Source: Andeanibacterium sp035497315 (lineage in GTDB: Bacteria > Pseudomonadota > Alphaproteobacteria > Sphingomonadales > Sphingomonadaceae). From it: a stretch of 64,000 bases of DNA. The stretch's first letter is position 1. Every line of letters starts with the position of its first letter. Positions 34,613 through 42,430 of this stretch are shown here, piece after piece. Below the pieces are notes generated by a model. It made no database searches. It saw only the letters and a program-made list of their open reading frames with translations, and was not told where the DNA came from. The stretch lies in assembly GCA_035497315.1 (NCBI GenBank), contig DATJDU010000079.1, forward strand, positions 1 to 64,000. Direction: 5' to 3'. The position numbers and the translations under genes were made by a program.

Positions 34613-37411
34613 TCAGTCTTTCGGTGGTTCGATGCCATAGCGGGCATAGGTGGACTTCAGCCCCGGGTTCATCCGCAGCGCCAGCGCCACGTCCTTCGCC
34701 CCCTGCGCGTCACCCAGCTTCGTGCGCACGATACCGCGCATGAAGAGCGAATTGGCCAGCCCCGGCGCCCCGCTGAGCGCGGCGTTGAGATCGGCCAGCG
34801 CATCTTCCATCCGGCCGAGGCGGAAATAGGCCATCGCCCGGCTGTCCAGCACCGGCGGAGACCAGCCGCCGCTCTCCACCGCGCGGGTGCATTGCGCCAG
34901 CATGATGTCTTCGCGCACCTGCCACACGCTCATGTGCCAGCACAGATTGTTGAGCACTTCCGGATCGCCCGGCCGTTCTACCAGCAGCTTGTCGAGCAAT
35001 TGCAGGCCCTGCTCCGCCTTGCCGGACATGCCCAGCAATTGTGCCTTCACTACCACTGCGGCGAAGTGGTCCTCGAAATCATCTTCGTAGGTATCGACTA
35101 GTTCCAGCGCCTCGCTCACTTCGCCGATCTCGGCCATGGCCTGCGCCTCGGCCAGCGCATTTTGGGGCGTGGGATCGAGTTCGAAGGCCTTGCGCACCGC
35201 CTCGAGGGATTCGTCCGGCTTGCCCAGCCCCACCAGCAGATTGGCCCGGCTGAAATAGGCGGAAGTGGTGGGTTCCAGCGCAATTGCCTCGTCCACATCC
35301 GCCAGCGCGCCTTCCCAGTCGAGAATGCCGCTGCGGAAGTTCGCCCGGTCGAGATAAGGCATGGCGCTGTCCGGTTCCTTCGCGATCAGCGCGGCATAGG
35401 CCTTTTCAACCGGGGCGAGCCGGGCCCGGTCCTTCTCGCCAGTGAGTTCCCATTGGCGCCTGGCCGTTTCCGGCGCCCGCAGGCTGAGCTTGCCGGCGGC
35501 AAAGCGCGCGGCCTTGGCCTTTTCGGCGGAGATTTCCTTCGGATCGACCTCCACCAGACTGGAAGCCAGCTCCTCTTCGACAGTGAGTATGCCCTTATCG
35601 AGCACAGCCTCGCGCTTGATCCGGGTTCCGGCGATCACGCTATCGACGACCTCCCGCCCCCGCACGTCATAGCCCTCGCCCCCTTCGGGCAAGATCACCT
35701 TCACTCTGGTACGGAAGCCATAGGGCCCCGCCATCTGCACCGGAATGTCGCGCCAGGCCTTGCGGGCACGATCGGGCGTGAAGCTGAAATCGCTGGAGGG
35801 CATAGCTGGCAGATATTCGCGTGCGATTCCGCGCTCGAATGTCCACATCGGCCTGGTGATGCCGGAAGCGGTAATCACCGCATGGGCGGCGTCCTCGTCA
35901 TAAGTGATGGAGAAGTCCAGCAGGCTGCCTGCGCCCACCAGCGTATCCATGAAATTGTCCACCAGCGTGCCGCGTGTCTTATCGTCGGGCTGCGACACCC
36001 AGGTACGGACCACAGCACCCAGCGTCCCCGTCAGCTCGATGCGCGCATTGTAAAGCGAGGGCATGTCCACCCCGGCCGACTGGTCGAGCGTAAGGTCCAG
36101 CGTCCGGTCAGGCGTGGTCAGTTCCCGCTGCACCAGCGGCACCAGATCGGAGCCTTGCGGCCGGATCGGCAGGGCATAGCGGAAGGGCGGAACCGCCCCG
36201 ATATTCGCCATGCGGGTGCCCGATGCCGTGCCGTCCAGCCAGTAATCTTCCCCCCCGATGGTGGCGCGCACGATCATATGGTCGAAATCTGCCGGCATGG
36301 GCAGCAATTCGGGCGCGGAATCACCGGAGGTGCTGTGCACCACCACTACATCGGAAGGGATGCCCATGCGGCGCAGCATTGCCAGCAGCAGCAGCGACTT
36401 GGCCTTGCAATCGCCATAGCGCAATTGCCAGGTCTCTTCCGGCTTTTGCGGCAGGTAATTCCCGCCATCCAGCCCATTGGCGAGATAGCTCACATCGTCC
36501 TGCACGATGCGCAGGGCGGCCGCGGCACGCTCCAGCGAACTGTGCGTCTTCTTCATGATCGCATCGACCTTGCCGGCCAATTCGCCCTTGGGGTCGAGCG
36601 TGCCTTCGGTGGCGAAATGCGGGGCCAGCGTCTTCGATACGTCCTGCCAGTCCGCAAAACTGCCCAGTTGCAACAGCGGGGTACGATGATAGCGCGGGGG
36701 AGCATCGGGCGGCACGTCCTCCCTCTCGGCCAGCGGCAGGTCGATCTCGAGCACCTTATATTCGCCCTGGTCGCGCGGCATGACACCATCCGCGCCCGGC
36801 CCGGCCCGCCACTGGATCGGCTGGTCTGCCTTCCATGAGACTTTAACCCGCCCACGCCCGATCTGCAGCGGAGCCACCGGCAGGCTGTCGATCGACTGGA
36901 CCTTGCTGCCCAGTGCCTGATCGGCCTGGACGGTGGTGTAGGCCACGCGCACCACATCGCCCACGCGCAGGCCCGGCACGGCCAGCGTGGCGGTTAGAAG
37001 CCCGTTGATCGAACGTTGTTCAAGCTGTTGTTCGCGCCGCAGCACCGTGAAACGCGCGCCTTGCGCAATCACGTCCACAGTCTGGCCCCCGCGCAGGATT
37101 TCCACGCGATTGACGATCAGATCGCCCTTGTCGGGAATCCACGAGGCCGAAAGCGTACCCGCAGAGGCAAGCGAATCGGGGCTGTCGATGCGGAAGGCGA
37201 CATCGCGATAATCCCACACCTTCGCACCATCGAGGCGCTTCTGGATATCCACCATCAGCACAGCCGGGCCAGACGCCTTCTCCGCATCGGTAAGGGCAAT
37301 CGGATCGACCCAGGCTGGCGCGGGCTGATAGAGCGGGTCTTCGCCCGCCAGCACCGGGGCCGCGCTGCACAACAAGATTGTAACCAGGCCAAAATGGCGC
37401 GCGCGCAACAT
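34613..37411 (-). CDS. Secreted DUF3857/transglutaminase-like protein with C-terminal TPRs
   Basis: 932 residues from the ATG at 37411. Signal peptide (MLRARHFGLVTILLCSAAPV, cleavage near LAG). DUF3857 beta domain (about 60-240), then a transglutaminase-like core with the triad Cys335 (RYGDCKAKSLLLLAML), His378 (FDHMIV) and Asp393 (YWLDGTASG). A DUF2569-like beta region follows, and TPR repeats fill about 690-930 (SAMPYLDRANFRSGI, AYFSRANLLVGLG). Substrate unknown; plausibly a periplasmic protein-modifying enzyme. The longer reading into purB is spurious. Confidence 0.82.
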   Translation of the reverse strand: MLRARHFGLVTILLCSAAPVLAGEDPLYQPAPAWVDPIALTDAEKASGPAVLMVDIQKRLDGAKVWDYRDVAFRIDSPDSLASAGTLSASWIPDKGDLIVNRVEILRGGQTVDVIAQGARFTVLRREQQLEQRSINGLLTATLAVPGLRVGDVVRVAYTTVQADQALGSKVQSIDSLPVAPLQIGRGRVKVSWKADQPIQWRAGPGADGVMPRDQGEYKVLEIDLPLAEREDVPPDAPPRYHRTPLLQLGSFADWQDVSKTLAPHFATEGTLDPKGELAGKVDAIMKKTHSSLERAAAALRIVQDDVSYLANGLDGGNYLPQKPEETWQLRYGDCKAKSLLLLAMLRRMGIPSDVVVVHSTSGDSAPELLPMPADFDHMIVRATIGGEDYWLDGTASGTRMANIGAVPPFRYALPIRPQGSDLVPLVQRELTTPDRTLDLTLDQSAGVDMPSLYNARIELTGTLGAVVRTWVSQPDDKTRGTLVDNFMDTLVGAGSLLDFSITYDEDAAHAVITASGITRPMWTFERGIAREYLPAMPSSDFSFTPDRARKAWRDIPVQMAGPYGFRTRVKVILPEGGEGYDVRGREVVDSVIAGTRIKREAVLDKGILTVEEELASSLVEVDPKEISAEKAKAARFAAGKLSLRAPETARRQWELTGEKDRARLAPVEKAYAALIAKEPDSAMPYLDRANFRSGILDWEGALADVDEAIALEPTTSAYFSRANLLVGLGKPDESLEAVRKAFELDPTPQNALAEAQAMAEIGEVSEALELVDTYEDDFEDHFAAVVVKAQLLGMSGKAEQGLQLLDKLLVERPGDPEVLNNLCWHMSVWQVREDIMLAQCTRAVESGGWSPPVLDSRAMAYFRLGRMEDALADLNAALSGAPGLANSLFMRGIVRTKLGDAQGAKDVALALRMNPGLKSTYARYGIEPPKD

Positions 37412-37591
37412 ATGATATTCCCGTCTTGTCCAGCAGCGTTCGGTGGGCGGTTCTGGCAGAGCGCCACAGGCTCCGCAATCGCAAGCTGATCCACCGACGG
37501 CCACCCCGGGAATGTGTCGCCCTTGCCAAATCGGGGCTCTGCGCCTAGCCGCCCGGGCTGGAAGTTTCACATCAAAGTCCGGAGTTTGTCC

Positions 37592-38902
37592 ATGGTCCCC
37601 CGCTACGCCCGCCCCGCGATGGTCGCGATCTGGGAGCCCGAAGCGAAGTTCCGCATCTGGTTCGAAATCGAAGCCCATGCGACCGAGAAGCTGGGCGAGC
37701 TGGGCGTCGTGCCCGCAAGCGCGGCCAAGGCCCTGTGGGATTGGTGGGCCACCAACCCGGTGATCGACGTTGCCGCGATCGACGCAATCGAAGCCGTCAC
37801 CAAGCATGACGTGATCGCCTTCCTCACCTGGGTAGCCGAACAAGTGGGCGACGAAGCCCGTTTCATGCATCAGGGCATGACCAGCTCCGACGTGCTGGAC
37901 ACCACGCTGGCGGTGCAGCTTGCCCGCGCCTCTGACCTGCTGCTGGCCGATCTCGACGATCTGCTCGCCGCGCTCAAGCGCCGCGCGGAAGAGCATAAAT
38001 ATACCCCCACCATCGGCCGCAGCCACGGCATTCATGCCGAACCGACCACTTTCGGCCTCAAGCTGGCCCAGGCCTATGCCGAATTCGACCGCTGCCGCGC
38101 CCGTCTGGTCGCCGCGCGCGAGGAAATCGCCACTTGCGCCATTTCCGGCGCGGTCGGCACTTTCGCCAATATCGATCCCTCGGTGGAAGAGCATGTGGCC
38201 GAAAAGCTCGGCCTGAAGCCGGAAACGGTTTCCACTCAGGTGATCCCGCGGGATCGGCACGCCATGTTCTTCTCGGTGCTGGCGGTGATCGCCAGCTCGA
38301 TGGAGCGCCTTGCGGTGGAAATCCGCCATTTGCAGCGCACCGAAGTGCTGGAAGCCGAGGAATATTTCTCGCCCGGCCAGAAGGGTTCCAGCGCCATGCC
38401 GCACAAGCGCAACCCGGTGCTGACCGAAAACCTCACCGGCCAGGCGCGCATGATCCGTTCCTATGCCATGCCGGCTCTGGAAAACGTGGCGCTGTGGCAC
38501 GAGCGGGACATTTCCCACTCTTCCGTGGAACGCTACATCGGCCCTGATGCGACCATCGCGCTCGATTTCTCGCTCGCCCGCCTTACCGGCGTGGTCGACA
38601 AGCTGCTGATCTATCCCGAACGGATGCAGAAGAATCTCGACCGGATGGGCGGCCTCGTCCATTCGCAACGGGTGCTGCTGGCCCTTACCCAGGCCGGAAT
38701 CAGCCGAGAGGATGCCTATGCCCTCGTCCAGCGCAATGCGATGAAGGTGTGGGAATCCGACGGCGCGCTCTCGCTGCTGGAGCTACTCAAGGCTGATCCG
38801 CAGGTCGCCGCCGCGCTGGCGCCGGAGCAGCTGGAGGAGAAATTCGACCTCGGCTATCATTTCGCGCAGGTCGACCGGATCTTCCAGCGCGTGTTCGGCT
38901 GA
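37592..38902 (+). CDS. purB: Adenylosuccinate lyase
   Basis: 436 residues from the ATG at 37592 (GGAG 7 nt upstream). Fumarase/aspartase superfamily motifs are HQGMTSSDVLDT (93-104), GRSHGIHAEPTTFGLK (142-157) and the signature GSSAMPHKRNPVLTENL (265-281). It acts twice in purine synthesis (SAICAR and adenylosuccinate cleavage). Divergent from the transglutaminase-like gene with a 180-nt gap. Confidence 0.97.
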   Translation: MVPRYARPAMVAIWEPEAKFRIWFEIEAHATEKLGELGVVPASAAKALWDWWATNPVIDVAAIDAIEAVTKHDVIAFLTWVAEQVGDEARFMHQGMTSSDVLDTTLAVQLARASDLLLADLDDLLAALKRRAEEHKYTPTIGRSHGIHAEPTTFGLKLAQAYAEFDRCRARLVAAREEIATCAISGAVGTFANIDPSVEEHVAEKLGLKPETVSTQVIPRDRHAMFFSVLAVIASSMERLAVEIRHLQRTEVLEAEEYFSPGQKGSSAMPHKRNPVLTENLTGQARMIRSYAMPALENVALWHERDISHSSVERYIGPDATIALDFSLARLTGVVDKLLIYPERMQKNLDRMGGLVHSQRVLLALTQAGISREDAYALVQRNAMKVWESDGALSLLELLKADPQVAAALAPEQLEEKFDLGYHFAQVDRIFQRVFG

Positions 38903-38973
38903 GGTTGCGCCTTCCCTTCCTGAGCGATCCCGCCTAGCTTCGCTGCCTGGCCAAGGGATAGGAGCAAGCGGAA

Positions 38974-39291
38974 ATGAACATCCTCCGCACGATCATCTGG
39001 GTCGTGGTAGCGATCGTCCTGCTGATTTTCACGTTCAACAACTGGTCTCCGGTTGAAGTGAAGATCTGGGAGGACATCGTCCTCGAAACCAAGAAGCCGG
39101 TGCTGGTGATCATTTCGTTCCTGGTGGGCTTCCTGCCGGTGTGGCTGCTGCATCGCGGCACCCGCTGGCAGATGCGCCGCCGGATCAGTTCGCTGGAAAC
39201 CGCAGTACGCAACGCGGTGGGCGCGAAAATGCCCGCCGGAGAAGAACCGTCCACAGCCGAACACGGCAAGCCTGACCAAATTCAGGACTGA
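38974..39291 (+). CDS. lapA: LapA-domain (DUF1049) inner-membrane protein
   Basis: 105 residues with two membrane helices (LRTIIWVVVAIVLLIFTFNN and VLVIISFLVGFLPVWLLH) separated by a short NWSPVEVKIWEDI segment, then a basic coiled-coil-like tail (RWQMRRRISSLETAVRNAV). LapA in E. coli partners LapB in regulating LpxC turnover, though many alphaproteobacterial homologues lack LapB next door. It precedes pyrF by 17 nt and is probably cotranscribed. Confidence 0.8.
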   Translation: MNILRTIIWVVVAIVLLIFTFNNWSPVEVKIWEDIVLETKKPVLVIISFLVGFLPVWLLHRGTRWQMRRRISSLETAVRNAVGAKMPAGEEPSTAEHGKPDQIQD

Positions 39292-39308
39292 CAGAAACAA
39301 GAGGCCTC

Positions 39309-39983
39309 GTGAGCAACCCAGTCTACCTCGCACTCGACCTGCCGCAGCTTGACGCCGCCAAGGCGCTTGCCCAGCGGGTGAAGTCCCATATCGGCGGGCT
39401 GAAGCTGGGGCTGGAATTCTTCTGCGCTCATGGCCACCACGGCGTGCACGAAATCGCCCATATCGGCCTGCCGATCTTCCTCGATCTCAAGCTGCACGAC
39501 ATTCCCAACACCGTGGCAGGCGCGATGCAGGCCATCCATGTGCTGGAACCGGCCATCATCACTATCCATGCCAGCGGAGGCCGCGCAATGATGGAAGATG
39601 CCAAGGCCGCAGCCGGGGAGCATACGAAGGTGGTGGCCGTGACCATGCTCACCAGCCTCGACGAGAACGATATGATGCGCACCGGCCTGTCCGGCACCCC
39701 GCACGATCAGGTGATGCGCCTTGCCGAACTGGCGGAAAAAGCCGGGCTCGACGGGATCGTGTGTTCCGGACAGGAAGTGGGCGCGGTCCACAAACAATGG
39801 AAAGACGGCTTCTTCGTCGTCCCCGGCCTGCGCCTGCCCGACGGAACGAAGGGCGATCAGAAGCGCACCGTGACCCCGCGCCAGGCGCGCGACGATGGCG
39901 CCAGCGTGCTGGTTGTCGGCCGCCCGATCAGCCGCGCGGAGGACCCGGTGGCGGCAGCGCGCGCGATCGAGGCGACACTTTAG
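39309..39983 (+). CDS. pyrF: Orotidine 5'-phosphate decarboxylase
   Basis: 224 residues from a GTG at 39309 (product MSNPVYLALDLPQLDAAKAL). The catalytic DLKLHDIPNTV (59-69) has the Lys-Asp network, with VTMLTSLDENDM and VPGLRLPDGTKGDQKR near the phosphate loop. It makes UMP. Follows the LapA gene; this arrangement upstream of trpF is common in sphingomonads. Confidence 0.96.
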   Translation: MSNPVYLALDLPQLDAAKALAQRVKSHIGGLKLGLEFFCAHGHHGVHEIAHIGLPIFLDLKLHDIPNTVAGAMQAIHVLEPAIITIHASGGRAMMEDAKAAAGEHTKVVAVTMLTSLDENDMMRTGLSGTPHDQVMRLAELAEKAGLDGIVCSGQEVGAVHKQWKDGFFVVPGLRLPDGTKGDQKRTVTPRQARDDGASVLVVGRPISRAEDPVAAARAIEATL

Positions 39984-40457
39984 GGCGCGATCGCTCATCG
40001 CTTGTGCATTCGTCCCGGCGAATCGATGAGGCCGGGCCGTGGGTCCTCCGTCAGGCCCCATTGACCGCGCTTTCTCATGCGCCGGTCAGAAAGCACTTTC
40101 CTACAGGCACCCGCATGGCGTTTATCCTGCCCAATGGACAGCCTTGCCCCAGCCACCTTGCCTTGCGCAGCCGAAACCTGTGTCGGCCCCACTTTCCGGG
40201 CCTCGCAAGGCCTGCGCGAAAACCCGAAATGGAAGGTGACACACTGGCGCGCTTTCAGCCTCGAAAAACGGCTTGAAACCGCGCCATGCGGGGGTGACAC
40301 GCCGTGCACGAAACAGCGTATTTCCCTGCCGGGAAAGGTGACACATCGCCCCGCCCATTCCAGGCAAGCAGCCTTCGCGGCAGGGCCTGACCGGCCGGCA
40401 GGCAATCGGGGCATTATTGGCGATTACAGCCGCCCATTTGCCGCGGCCCTTCGGCCC
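39984..40457. other. 474-bp convergent intergenic region with repeat copy B
   Basis: No credible gene. It contains repeat copy B (40095-40243) and two more GGTGACAC motifs at about 40293-40301 and 40335-40345. The last follows a second CACGAAA block (40305-40311) and a TTTCCCTGCCGGGAAA hairpin (40322-40337). Convergent ends of pyrF and the minus-strand lipoprotein flank it. Confidence 0.55.
40095..40243 (+). repeat. Dispersed intergenic repeat, copy B
   Basis: Opens ACTTTCCTACA (40095-40105), preceded by GAAAGCACTTTC (a small dyad), with GTTTATCCTGCC and ATGGA near 40119-40140. Closes GCGCGAAAACCCG...TGGAAGGTGACA (40215-40241). Aligns clearly with copies C and D along both ends. Confidence 0.65.
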
Positions 40458-40877
40458 TCAATTATAAATCAGCGCCGCCGAATTGATATTGTATCCCATC
40501 AGCCTCAGCCTGGAATCCTCCTTCACAAAAGTGAAGGTTTCAAGCCCGTCGCCCTTTTCGAAATTGGTCTTGGTGTTGATCACCACGGTGGAGACGCCGT
40601 TATTGGTATTCGCCTGCCAGCCAGCCTGTTCGCTCTTCTTCACCGGGCCCAGCTTGGTGCGGATGGCGACGAGCAGCTTTTCGAATTCCTTTTCCGAAGT
40701 GACCTTGCGAAATCCGCCCGAGGTGGTGCGCCAGATCGCAGGGTAATCCTGCTTGTCGTAACGGGTGTGGAAGCTCTCCACTTCCTCGCCTGCCTGCTCC
40801 ATGTTTTCCTTCATGCCGCAGGCCGAGGCCAGCAATGCCAGCGACAGGATGAACCCTATGCGTAACCTTGCAGCCAT
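40458..40877 (-). CDS. Small lipoprotein, DUF4019-like
   Basis: 139 residues from the ATG at 40877. Signal peptide and lipobox LLASACGMKE (Cys20) make it a lipoprotein. The mature part reads FHTRYDKQDYPAIWRTTSGG, then FEKLLVAIRTKLGPVK and STVVINTKTNFEKGDGLETF, a pattern seen in DUF4019-type NTF2-like proteins. Function unknown. Divergent from trpF with a 57-nt gap; its presence inside the pyrF-trp block is unrelated to that pathway. Confidence 0.65.
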   Translation of the reverse strand: MAARLRIGFILSLALLASACGMKENMEQAGEEVESFHTRYDKQDYPAIWRTTSGGFRKVTSEKEFEKLLVAIRTKLGPVKKSEQAGWQANTNNGVSTVVINTKTNFEKGDGLETFTFVKEDSRLRLMGYNINSAALIYN

Positions 40878-40934
40878 TCTCTCTTCCCCCCACCTGTGCA
40901 ATATGCGGGGCGACAATTCCAAAGCGGCGAGAGA

Positions 40935-41576
40935 ATGACAAGAGTAGCGATCAAGATTTGCGGCATCACCACGCGCGACACGCTGGAGGCCGCGATTACC
41001 GCACGCGCGGATTATGTCGGGTTCAATTTCTTCCCGCCCTCGCCGCGCTATCTGGCGCTCGATGCGGCGGCGCAACTGGGTGCATTGGCGGGTGACAGCA
41101 TCGCGAAAGTCGGCCTGTTCGTCGATGCCGACGATCATGCGATTGCCGAGGCCGTAGCGGCCGGGCACATCGATATCCTCCAGCTCCATGGCGCGGAAAC
41201 GCCAGATCGCGTCGCCGAACTGAAAATACGCTTCGGCCTGCCGGTGTGGAAGGTACTGCCGGTCGCCGCAGGGCGCGATGTCGGCATGGCTACTGCCTAT
41301 CGCGATCTGGCGGATTTCATCCTGTTCGATGCCAAGACACCCAAGGGTGCACTGCCGGGCGGCATGGGGCTGGCCTTCGACTGGTCGCTGCTGGCACTTT
41401 ATCGCGGGCCCACGCCCTGGGGGCTGGCTGGCGGGCTCAACCCCGCCAATGTCGCCGAAGCGATCCGCACCACTCATGCGCCGCTGGTCGACACCTCCTC
41501 CGGCGTGGAAAGCGCGCCGGGAGTGAAGGATGCGGGCAAGATCGCGGCCTTCTGCGAGGCGGTGCGCGCGGCCTGA
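40935..41576 (+). CDS. trpF: Phosphoribosylanthranilate isomerase
   Basis: 213 residues from the ATG at 40935. The TIM barrel starts VAIKICGITTRDTLEAAITA with catalytic Cys9; the general acid Asp is in LFDAKTPKGALPGGMG; LAGGLNPANVAEAI and VDTSSGVESAPGVKD form the phosphate site. It performs the Amadori step of tryptophan synthesis. trpB and trpA are 0.85 kb downstream, past a minus-strand barrel gene. Confidence 0.96.
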   Translation: MTRVAIKICGITTRDTLEAAITARADYVGFNFFPPSPRYLALDAAAQLGALAGDSIAKVGLFVDADDHAIAEAVAAGHIDILQLHGAETPDRVAELKIRFGLPVWKVLPVAAGRDVGMATAYRDLADFILFDAKTPKGALPGGMGLAFDWSLLALYRGPTPWGLAGGLNPANVAEAIRTTHAPLVDTSSGVESAPGVKDAGKIAAFCEAVRAA

Positions 41577-41593
41577 GGGAGGCGAACCATACG

Positions 41594-41625
41594 AAAAGGG
41601 CGGCCCGTTTCCAGGCCGCCCTTCG
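41594..41625. terminator. Bidirectional terminator between trpF and the small barrel gene
   Basis: AAGGGCGGCC (41596-41605) pairs exactly with GGCCGCCCTT (41614-41623) around an 8-nt loop. It sits between convergent stops; short A/T runs lie on both sides. Confidence 0.8.
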
Positions 41626-41650
41626 CTTGTCTCGAACGATCAGGTCCGGA

Positions 41651-42106
41651 TCAGAACTTCAGGCCGACGCCCACGCCCAGCGTGTCCGTATCGTTGAAGT
41701 CGCTGAAATTGTGACGGTAATAGACCTTACCATAGAGGCTGCCGCCCAGCTTCTGCTCGACGCCCGCACCAAGGTGCGGAGTGTCTTCGCCCTTGGTGAC
41801 GGTATAGCCGCCATCGACATAAAGCTTGGTAGCCTCGCCAGCCTTGATGCCCGCACGGCCGGTGAAGCCGACGGCGACATCGGCGCCGCCGACGAGGGCC
41901 TTGTCAGCCGACACTTCGACGCCCGCAAAGGCAGAACTGCCAAGATCGAAATCGTAACCTGCGGCAACACCGGCGGTCGCTTCCGCATCGCCGCCGCTCC
42001 AGATCGCACCGCCGCGCGCCTCGACACGTGCTTCATTGGCGAAGGCAGGCGAAGCCAGAGCAGCAGAGGCCGCAACGGCGGCAAGGGTGAGAACAACACG
42101 ACGCAT
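41651..42106 (-). CDS. Small outer-membrane beta-barrel protein
   Basis: 151 residues from the ATG at 42106, which has GAGGAG about 8 nt upstream. Signal peptide MRRVVLTLAAVAASAALASP (cleaved AFA-N). The mature chain alternates polar and hydrophobic residues (AFAGVEVSADKALVGGADVA, ATKLYVDGGYTV) and ends GVGVGLKF, the terminal-Phe signal of outer-membrane barrels. An eight-stranded OmpA-like or porin-family barrel is likely. It interrupts the trpF-trpB series on the opposite strand. Confidence 0.78.
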   Translation of the reverse strand: MRRVVLTLAAVAASAALASPAFANEARVEARGGAIWSGGDAEATAGVAAGYDFDLGSSAFAGVEVSADKALVGGADVAVGFTGRAGIKAGEATKLYVDGGYTVTKGEDTPHLGAGVEQKLGGSLYGKVYYRHNFSDFNDTDTLGVGVGLKF

Positions 42107-42430
42107 AAATAATCTCCTCAAATTCAGCCCCTCGCAAGGGGAGAAGCGGCAGCTAGGCCTCGCTTCCTGACACCCAAGTGAACGCCGTGTTCAGATATTG
42201 CATCATGAACTCACCTTGTTGCGTAATGGCAACATATTCATTCATCTGCGCGCAATGTTCCTCTCTTGCCCGACTGCCGCGAGGCTTGCGGGCCAGAATG
42301 GACTGCCAGGCTGCAACATTATTGCAACGGCACTGTGGCAACCTTACCCTTGCCTTTAGGTGCAGCCGCCCCGCGCGAGCGCCAAAGCTCTGGACTTGCG
42401 CATACCTCTCTGCCAATCGCCGCGACGGAT
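42107..42430. other. 324-bp divergent promoter region, barrel gene / trpB
   Basis: Contains a CCCCT/AGGGG hairpin (42128-42141), a possible 30-codon minus-strand ORF (42153-42245), and two GCAAC/GTTGC dyads (42217-42234 and 42312-42326), with a third GCAAC at 42338. It likely holds the promoters of both flanking genes. Confidence 0.5.
42153..42245 (-). CDS. Possible 30-residue leader or small protein
   Basis: Reads MNEYVAITQQGEFMMQYLNT then AFTWVSGSEA and stops 46 nt before the barrel gene start. Composition looks protein-like (aromatic and polar mix, unlike the Arg/Pro-rich shadows nearby), and GAGAGGAA lies upstream at a loose spacing. No family recognised; could be chance. Confidence 0.25.
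   Translation of the reverse strand: MNEYVAITQQGEFMMQYLNTAFTWVSGSEA

Noticed and set aside
37412..38668. N-terminal extension of the transglutaminase/TPR protein to 1351 residues
   Set aside because: The extension is antisense to purB. The real protein starts with a signal peptide at 37411.
40077..40440. + strand ORF through the pyrF-downstream region (40077-40865)
   Set aside because: Crosses repeat copy B and then runs antisense to the lipoprotein gene. No ribosome binding site or domain; explained by repeat content.
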